DNA from: Psychrilyobacter sp.
Lineage (GTDB): Bacteria > Fusobacteriota > Fusobacteriia > Fusobacteriales > Fusobacteriaceae
Direction: 5' to 3'
DNA length: 12,263 nucleotides
Assembly (NCBI GenBank): GCA_030621995.1
Contig: JAUXGP010000022.1
Coordinates: 1 to 12,263 of the forward strand
A program made the position numbers and the translations under genes. Positions 7,322 through 12,263 of the stretch are shown in pieces (within the stretch, counting starts at the first letter, position 1; each line of letters begins with the position of its first letter). The notes beneath the pieces are model-generated. The model saw only the letters and a program-made list of their open reading frames with translations, ran no database searches and had not been told where the DNA came from.

Positions 7322-7575
7322 TCAAAATAGAGTTATTTGTTTCACAATTCTGATTAAACAACTTCATTATAATTTTTTGTAACTGCCGTAATAGAATAAA
7401 AAATATTCTCCCTATACCGTATAGATTATAAATTTCTCGTAAAAAATATAAAAAGATTCAAAACAAAACAATTTGTTTTAAAAAGGTTTGGAGGCCGAAG
7501 AAAAAACTTTTTATGCTGAACTCTATATTTTTCAATGAGTTTGATAAAAAAATAACTTTGCTCTAAAAAATAATG

Positions 7576-7604
7576 TTGACTTATAAATTTTTATGGGGTA
7601 TAAA
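7576..7604 (+). promoter_or_regulatory. Sigma-70-type promoter of the grdIH unit
   Basis: TTGACT (7576-7581), a 17-nt spacer and TATAAA (7599-7604) make a near-consensus promoter. The start site should fall near 7611, giving a leader of about 100 nt before the grdI ATG. Confidence 0.78.
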
Positions 7605-7619
7605 TTATTATAGAAAAAG

Positions 7620-7670
7620 TTAATCGCGATTAGAAATTTACCATGATTAGAAATTGGTAGATGCGATTGA
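7620..7670 (+). promoter_or_regulatory. Structured 5' leader of grdI with repeated GATTAGAA
   Basis: TTAATCGC (7620-7627) pairs with GCGATTGA (7663-7670). ATTTACCA (7636-7643) pairs with TGGTAGAT (7655-7662), with one G-U pair in each stem. The left bulge (7628-7635) is exactly GATTAGAA, and the 11-nt terminal loop contains the same eight bases at 7645-7652. At DNA level the same stretch holds the 12-bp palindrome TAATCGCGATTA (7621-7632), which could instead be an operator just after the start site. No terminator follows, so if it is regulatory it would act by translation, stability or protein binding. Confidence 0.5.
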
Positions 7671-7712
7671 GTTTTAACCTTGATTAAAAAAAAACGAAAA
7701 AGAGGTGAAGTA

Positions 7713-9038
7713 ATGAAACTTGAATTGGGAAATTTTTATGTGAAAGATGTTAAGTTTGGGGATACTACAGCTTATGCAAATGGTATTCTTACAATTAACA
7801 AGGAAGAAGCTTTAGCTTATGTTATGGAAGATGAGCATATTACCGAAGCTGACATTGTTATCGCAAGACCTGGTGAAAATAAGAGAATCGTTCCTGTAAA
7901 GGATGCTGTTGAACCTAGATGTAGATTAGATGGGAAACCAGTTTTTCCAGGTGTAACAGGTGGAGTTAGTGTTGCAGGAGATGGTAGAACTCATGCTCTT
8001 AAAAATACCAGTGTATTAGCAGTAGGAAAACACTGGGGAAGTTTTGGGGATGGATTAATTGATATGAGTGGAAAGGGAGCAGACCTTACACACTTCTCAA
8101 AAGTTATCAATGTTTGTCTTGTAGCTGATACAGATGAGGAATTTGAAAGATATGAGCAACAAAAGAAAAACAAAGCTCTTAGATGGGGAGCGATGAGACT
8201 TTCTGAATATTTAGGTAACACAGTAAGAGAATTAGAACCTGAAGAGATGGAAGAATTTGAATTACAACCTGTTTTAAAAAGAGATGAAAAAATAAAAGAG
8301 CTTCCAGCAGTTGTATATGTAATGCAGCCGCAATCACAAATGGAAGAGTCTGGATACAATGATTTATTATATGGATGGGATACAAATAGAATGGTTCCGA
8401 CTTTCATGAATCCAAATGAGATCTTAGATGGAGCGATAATCAGTGGATCATTTATGCCTTGTTCTTCTAAATGGTCAACATATGATATGCAAAACTGTCC
8501 TACAATCAAAGAGTTATATAAAGAACACGGGAAATCTATTAACTTCTTAGGTGTTATCATGTCTAACTTAAATGTTGCTTTAGAGCAAAAAGAAAGATCG
8601 GCTATATTTGTTGCTCAAATGGCTAAGTCACTTGGAGCAGATGGAGCTATCTTAGCAGAAGAAGGATACGGAAATCCAGATGCTGACTTTATTGCATGTT
8701 TTGATGCTTTAGAAGATGTAGGAGTAAAAACAGTAGGTATTACCAATGAGTGTACTGGTAGAGACGGTCAATCACAACCATTAGTTGTACTTAGTGAAAA
8801 AGCTAATGCAATTGTTTCTTGTGGAAATGTATCACAATTAGTGGACTTACCACCAATGGAAGAAGTAATCGGTGAATTAGCAGCATTAGGTAGAGATGGT
8901 TTATCTGGTGGATGGGAAGGCGACGAGAAATTAGGACCTTCAGTAAGAGAAGATGGTTCAGTTATTTTAGAAAATAACTCAATGTTCTGTGGAGATCAAG
9001 TACTTGGATGGTCTCAAAAAACAATGAAAGAATTTTAA
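7713..9038 (+). CDS. grdI: Betaine reductase component B proprotein (GrdE/GrdG/GrdI family)
   Basis: This 441-residue protein belongs to the proprotein family of protein B of glycine, sarcosine or betaine reductase. Known members are cut at an internal cysteine into two subunits, the C-terminal piece carrying a pyruvoyl-type carbonyl that binds the substrate amine. Candidate cleavage cysteines are C250 (in MPCSSK) and C262 (in QNCP). C250 better matches the published Cys242 of the 428-residue GrdE, giving pieces of 249 and 192 residues. The start is ATG 7713 with GAGGTG just upstream; an upstream TTG at 7680 lacks a ribosome site. It is followed 13 nt later by its partner selenoprotein gene, and then by a BCCT carrier. 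That order favours betaine (grdI) over glycine or sarcosine. Family assignment is strong; the substrate is inferred from context. Confidence 0.88.
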   Translation: MKLELGNFYVKDVKFGDTTAYANGILTINKEEALAYVMEDEHITEADIVIARPGENKRIVPVKDAVEPRCRLDGKPVFPGVTGGVSVAGDGRTHALKNTSVLAVGKHWGSFGDGLIDMSGKGADLTHFSKVINVCLVADTDEEFERYEQQKKNKALRWGAMRLSEYLGNTVRELEPEEMEEFELQPVLKRDEKIKELPAVVYVMQPQSQMEESGYNDLLYGWDTNRMVPTFMNPNEILDGAIISGSFMPCSSKWSTYDMQNCPTIKELYKEHGKSINFLGVIMSNLNVALEQKERSAIFVAQMAKSLGADGAILAEEGYGNPDADFIACFDALEDVGVKTVGITNECTGRDGQSQPLVVLSEKANAIVSCGNVSQLVDLPPMEEVIGELAALGRDGLSGGWEGDEKLGPSVREDGSVILENNSMFCGDQVLGWSQKTMKEF

Positions 9039-9051
9039 GGAGGATTAAGGT

Positions 9052-10365
9052 ATGAAAAAAGCAATTTTATATATAAATCAATTTTTCGCTGGAATTGGTG
9101 GGGAAGAGAAAGCCGATCATGCTCCAGAAATCAGAGAAGGATTAGTTGGACCGGCACTTGCACTAGATAAAGCATTAAAAAATGCAGAAGTAACTCATAC
9201 AGTTATTTGCGGGGATAACTTCATGGGATCTAATCAAGATGAAGCAGTAGAAAGAATTTTAGAATTTTTAGAAGGTAAAGAATTTGATATTTTCTTTGCA
9301 GGACCATCATTCCAAGCAGGAAGATATGGAAATGCTTGTGGAGTAATCTGTAAAGCTGTTAAAGAAAAATTCGGAGTACCGGTAATTTCATCTATGCATG
9401 TAGAAAATCCTGGAGTAAACATGTTTAAAAAAGAAGTTGTTATTTTCCCAGGTGGTAGAAGTGCCGCTGCAATGAGAAAAGACACTAAGAAAATGGCTGC
9501 CTATGCAGACAAAGTTTTAGCTGGAGAAAAAATTGGTACAGCTGAAGAAGAAGGATTCTATGTAAGAGGAATCAGACATCAAGTTATTGACTTTACATTG
9601 GAACCAGCAGCAGTTAGAGGAGTAAAGATGCTTCTTAAGAAATTAGCCGGGGAAGAATATGTAACTGAATTACCTATTCCAAAGAGTGAGAGAGTAGACA
9701 TAGCAGAACCAGTTGAAGATCTATCTACTGCAAAAATAGCAATAGTTACTACAGGTGGAATAGTACCAGTAGCAAATCCAGATAGAATTCAATCAGCTTC
9801 AGCTACAAGATGGGGAATGTATGATGTAAGTGAAATGCCAAGATTAGAAAGTGGAGTATTTAAAACTATACATGCAGGTTATGACCCAGCAGCAGCAGAT
9901 GCAGACCCTAACGTATGTGTACCTTTAGATGCATTGAGAACATATGAGACTGAAGGAAAAATTGGAAGTTTAGATACACATTTCTATACTACAGTTGGAA
10001 CTGGAACTACAGAAGCAGAAGCATCTAGAATGGCTGAAGAAATGGTACCGTTCCTAAGAGAACACAATGTCGATGCCGTTATCATGACTTCTACGTGAGG
10101 TACTTGTACTCGTTGTGGAACAACGATGGTAAAAGAAATAGAAAAAGCTGGTTTCCCAATTGTACAAATGGCAAACTTAGTACCAGTAGCTAAAACAGTA
10201 GGTGCCAATAAGATAGTTCCTACAATCTCAATTCCATATCCACTAGGAGATCCAAATACTTCTAAAGAGGAACAATGGAAATTAAGATATCATAGAGTAG
10301 GAGTTGCATTAGATGCACTAGCTACACATATTGATGACCAAACTGTATTTGAAGTTAAATTCTAA
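9052..10365 (+). CDS. grdH: Selenoprotein subunit of betaine reductase component B (read through UGA)
   Basis: This is one gene of 437 residues interrupted by an in-frame UGA at 10096-10098 that encodes selenocysteine 349. The reading frame is intact on both sides, and the full length matches GrdB/GrdF/GrdH proteins. The redox motif is U349-G-T-C352-T-R-C355 (UxxCxxC), preceded by IMTST as in known GrdB proteins. The N-terminus has the family opening YINQFFAGIGGEEKAD. With GrdI it forms protein B, which activates the substrate and passes a carboxymethyl group to selenoprotein A. AAGGAGG (9037-9043) overlaps the grdI stop and lies 8 nt before the ATG, so the two are translationally close. A stop-at-UGA annotation would wrongly give a 348-residue protein plus a separate 79-residue ORF. 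Betaine specificity is inferred from the adjacent BCCT gene; GrdB or GrdF is possible. Confidence 0.93.
10096..10131 (+). promoter_or_regulatory. Selenocysteine UGA codon and bacterial SECIS hairpin
   Basis: UGA at 10096-10098 is followed by a stem TCGTTGT (10110-10116) with ACAACGA (10120-10126) and a GGA loop; TAC/GTA (10107-10109, 10129-10131) extends it past a 2-nt bulge. The loop starts 18 nt after the UGA and begins with G, both consistent with the bacterial SECIS model recognised by SelB. The hairpin lies within the coding sequence, as is usual in bacteria. Confidence 0.85.
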
Positions 10366-10373
10366 ATAAATAG

Positions 10374-10425
10374 GGGGGAGCATGTCTGCTCTCCCATTAA
10401 GTATATATACGTACACGTATATATA
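10374..10425 (+). promoter_or_regulatory. Two tandem hairpins between grdH and the BCCT gene
   Basis: Hairpin 1 is GGGGGAGCA (10374-10382) with TGCTCTCCC (10387-10395), including one G-U pair and a TGTC loop. Hairpin 2 is TATATATACGT (10402-10412) with ACGTATATATA (10415-10425), a perfect 11-bp inverted repeat around AC. Neither has a good T tract, so they look more like an mRNA processing or stability element, a weak attenuator, or (for the second) a DNA operator. Confidence 0.55.
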
Positions 10426-10446
10426 TTTAATTTTAAGGGGGGAATT

Positions 10447-12012
10447 ATGAAATCAGACGTAGCAATAGAAAACGACAGCAGTATGAAAAAAAGTGATGCC
10501 ACATTTTATATATCGATAGCTCTAACTCTAGCCATTGTATTATGGGGGCTAGTTTTACCTTCAAGTTTTGAGAGTGCAGGGAATGCAACTTTCGGTTATC
10601 TTGTGAATAATTTCGGATGGCTTTATACAATTTCCATGTCATCATTTGTTGTATTTTGCGCTTACTTAGCATTCAGTAAATACGGGTCGATAAAATTAGG
10701 TCCTGACAATTCTAAACCAGAATATACTTTAGTTTCATGGTTTGCTATGCTTTTTTCAGCAGGAATGGGTATAGGACTAGTATTCTGGGGAGCAGCTGAA
10801 CCTATGAATTTCTATGTTAATCCAATTATAGGGATTGAGGGAGGAACACCTGAGGCTGCAGCTTTTGCTATGCAGCATTCATTTATGCATTGGGGTCTTC
10901 ATCCATGGGCTAACTATTCAGTATTAGCTTTAGCTATGGCTTATATGCAGTTTAGAAAAGGTAAACCAGCTCTTGTAAGTAGTGTATTTATTCCAATTGT
11001 GGGAGAAAAAGCTACTAAGTCATGGTTTGGAAAGATGATAGATGTATTTGCAATCTTTGCAACTGTTGCAGGAGTAGCTACATCTCTAGGTCTTGGAACT
11101 TACCAGATAAACAGTGGTTTGAATTATTTATTTGGTGTGCCGGAAAATAGTATGGTTCAAATTATAATCGTAGGTGTAATAACTGCTATCTTTATGCTTT
11201 CAGCAATGGCTGGAGTAGATAAGGGAATGAAATTCATATCTAACCTAAATGTAGGAGTAATCCTTTTGATGTTAGTTGTTTGTTTCTTAGTAGGACCTAC
11301 ACTATTAATATTAAAAGTATTTGTTGAATCTTTAGGTAACTATATGGGTGGATTTGTTACTGCCAGTTTTGAGATGGGAACTTTTACAAACGACTCTTGG
11401 TATGGAGACTGGACAGTGTTCTACTGGGCTTGGTGGATAGCATGGGCTCCATTTGTAGGAAGTTTTATAGCTAGAATATCTAAAGGAAGAACTATAAGAG
11501 AATTTATTACAGGTGTATTATTAGCTCCTACCCTAGCTTCATTTATCTGGTTTTCAGTATTTGGAAGTATGGGATTAGCACAAGGGGTGGATCTTGCAAA
11601 AGAAGCCATAGCATCAACTCCTACAGCATTATTTGTAGTGTTAAGTAAATATCCTATGGGAATGGTTGTATCGATAATCGCAGTAATTTTACTTTGTACT
11701 TTCTTTATTACTTCGGCAGATGCTGCTACATTCGTACTTGGAATGCTAAGTTCTAAAGGAGATTTAAATCCTAGTGTTAAAAAGAAGCTTCTTTGGGGTG
11801 CTGTTCAATCTGGATTAGCATTGGCTCTAATGTTAGCAAGTGCCAACGGACTTAAGATGTTGCAGACAATCTCTCTGGTCGCCGCCTTCCCGTTTGTATT
11901 TATAATGATCTTTGCAATGATTTCATTGATGAAATCTTTAAAAGCTGAGAAAAATTGGAACAAAGAAGAACTAGTAAAAACAGAACAAATAGAAATAGAA
12001 CAAATAAATTAA
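10447..12012 (+). CDS. grdT: BCCT-family glycine betaine transporter
   Basis: This 521-residue membrane protein has about 12 predicted helices and the hallmarks of betaine/carnitine/choline carriers. The glycine-rich stretch is AGMGIGLVFWGAAEP (105-119). The signature helix around 322-343 reads WTVFYWAWWIAWAPFVGSF and supplies the tryptophans of the substrate box, and SADAATFVLGMLSS follows near the C-terminus. The third glycine of GMGIG (G110) corresponds to BetP G153; published work on BetP changed this position to Asp to gain choline transport, so Gly favours betaine. Sodium coupling is likely by similarity to BetP. The short charged C-terminus lacks an obvious long osmosensing domain, fitting nutrient uptake. 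A GGGGGG ribosome site (10437-10442) precedes the ATG. The Eubacterium acidaminophilum betaine locus also pairs grdI and grdH with a BCCT gene called grdT; the symbol is by analogy. Confidence 0.9.
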   Translation: MKSDVAIENDSSMKKSDATFYISIALTLAIVLWGLVLPSSFESAGNATFGYLVNNFGWLYTISMSSFVVFCAYLAFSKYGSIKLGPDNSKPEYTLVSWFAMLFSAGMGIGLVFWGAAEPMNFYVNPIIGIEGGTPEAAAFAMQHSFMHWGLHPWANYSVLALAMAYMQFRKGKPALVSSVFIPIVGEKATKSWFGKMIDVFAIFATVAGVATSLGLGTYQINSGLNYLFGVPENSMVQIIIVGVITAIFMLSAMAGVDKGMKFISNLNVGVILLMLVVCFLVGPTLLILKVFVESLGNYMGGFVTASFEMGTFTNDSWYGDWTVFYWAWWIAWAPFVGSFIARISKGRTIREFITGVLLAPTLASFIWFSVFGSMGLAQGVDLAKEAIASTPTALFVVLSKYPMGMVVSIIAVILLCTFFITSADAATFVLGMLSSKGDLNPSVKKKLLWGAVQSGLALALMLASANGLKMLQTISLVAAFPFVFIMIFAMISLMKSLKAEKNWNKEELVKTEQIEIEQIN

Positions 12013-12021
12013 AAAAACTAT

Positions 12022-12030
12022 TGATATAAT
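12022..12030 (+). promoter_or_regulatory. Possible extended -10 promoter for trxB
   Basis: TGATATAAT contains a perfect TATAAT (12025-12030) preceded by the TGn extension. The -35 region is AT-rich without a good hexamer. No terminator lies between the BCCT gene and trxB, so trxB could be transcribed both from here and by read-through. Confidence 0.5.
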
Positions 12031-12041
12031 ATTAAAAATGG

Positions 12042-12073
12042 AATAGAATGAACAAAATGAAATAGAATGAACA
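12042..12073 (+). repeat. 13-bp direct repeat in the trxB leader
   Basis: AATAGAATGAACA occurs at 12042-12054 and again at 12061-12073, with starts 19 bp apart. It lies between the putative -10 and the ribosome binding site; the second copy's last base is the first A of AGGAGG. It may be a local duplication or a protein-binding repeat. Confidence 0.7.
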
Positions 12074-12083
12074 GGAGGCTAGG

Positions 12084-12263
12084 ATGTCAAAGATATACGA
12101 CCTTATAATAATAGGTGGAGGGCCGGCAGGATTATCTGCAGCTCTGTATGCAGGAAGATCAAAGTTATCAACATTGGTATTGGAAAAGAGTAAGACAGGG
12201 GGACAGATTGTTATAACTCATGAAGTAGCAAACTACCCTGGATCTGTTAGGGAAGCTACAGGA
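12084..12263 (+). CDS. trxB: Thioredoxin reductase, N-terminal part (runs off the window)
   Basis: The 60 visible residues are the FAD-binding start of a thioredoxin reductase. [21 protein letters not shown] is the Rossmann GxGxxA/G motif region, followed by a second strand ([12 protein letters not shown]) and NYPGS. The redox cysteine pair and NADPH domain lie beyond the window. AGGAGG (12073-12078) is 5 nt before the ATG. Thioredoxin and its reductase supply electrons to glycine and betaine reductases and are often encoded with grd genes, so this gene probably belongs to the module. A related flavin disulfide reductase cannot be excluded without the CxxC. Confidence 0.87.
   Translation, partial: MSKIYDLIIIGGGPAGLSAALYAGRSKLSTLVLEKSKTGGQIVITHEVANYPGSVREATG

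Larger units (their letters stand above)
7161..7712. other. 552-bp regulatory intergenic region upstream of the grd genes
   Basis: No gene is seen. Left to right it holds: the TetR gene leader; a perfect 20-bp palindrome (7302-7321); inverted repeats at 7393-7409 (AGAATA with TATTCT) and 7412-7424 (CTATAC c GTATAG); a 15-nt inverted repeat AAAACAATTTGTTTT (7465-7479); a stem-loop at about 7480-7515 with AAAAAG/CTTTTT enclosing TTTGG/CCGAA; the grd promoter; and a structured leader RNA before grdI. The first four lie upstream of the mapped promoter, so they would act as DNA sites unless another promoter exists further left. Confidence 0.6.

Noticed and set aside
7680..7712. TTG start at 7680 extending grdI by 11 residues
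   Set aside because: There is no ribosome site upstream of it, the extension is a lysine-rich translation of leader sequence, and GAGGTG precedes ATG 7713.
7991..8560. Long antisense open frame opposite grdI, and similar frames opposite other genes
   Set aside because: They are shadows of strongly supported genes, with no ribosome sites or recognisable domains.
10099..10365. Separate small gene (ATG at 10126) after a stop codon, or a pseudogene break in grdH
   Set aside because: The frame is continuous across UGA, the UxxCxxC motif is family-specific, a SECIS hairpin follows, and no ribosome site precedes 10126.

Overview
The window is AT-rich DNA with strong AGGAGG-type ribosome binding sites, typical of a low-GC anaerobe. 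The selenium-dependent Stickland-type reductase genes and the overall gene style suggest Fusobacteriota (a Psychrilyobacter/Ilyobacter-like organism) or, less likely, Clostridia. This placement is inference; there is no rRNA in the window. The organism must also have selenocysteine machinery (selA, selB, selC, selD) elsewhere, because one gene needs UGA recoding.

Layout. 1-285: non-coding, with several hairpins, ending in the terminator of the next gene. 286-3012 (minus): a large membrane-anchored CHASE-PAS-GGDEF-EAL cyclic-di-GMP protein. 3013-3382: intergenic. 3383-3664: a small two-repeat cysteine-rich DUF1540 protein with its own terminator. 3759-4034: a small unknown protein with a probable TTG start. 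4130-4531: a PPC/DUF296-fold protein. 4532-4733: a complete promoter, adenine-type purine riboswitch and terminator. It controls an adenosine (or adenine) deaminase at 4734-5729 and probably a metallo-beta-lactamase-fold hydrolase at 5784-6410. 6434-6474: a long symmetric terminator shared with the convergent TetR regulator (6474-7160, minus). 7161-7712: a regulatory intergenic region with palindromes, a good promoter and a structured leader RNA. 7713-12012: a betaine-reductase module made of grdI (pyruvoyl proprotein), grdH (selenoprotein read through UGA at 10096) and a BCCT betaine transporter. 12084 to the window end: the start of thioredoxin reductase trxB.

How the genes work together. 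The BCCT carrier would import glycine betaine. GrdI/GrdH (protein B) would bind it and transfer an acetyl-level two-carbon unit to selenoprotein A. Protein C (GrdC/GrdD) would then release acetyl phosphate, and TrxB with thioredoxin would supply reducing power. GrdA, GrdC, GrdD and TrxA are not in the window and may lie downstream. The purine unit is separate: rising adenine should fold the aptamer, prevent the terminator from forming and switch on the deaminase.

The best leads are the grd leader RNA, whose hairpin shows the same GATTAGAA motif unpaired twice; the mutually exclusive aptamer/terminator of the riboswitch; the UGA/SECIS of grdH; and a perfect 20-bp palindrome between the TetR gene and grdI. 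I see no CRISPR array, insertion sequence, tRNA or rRNA.
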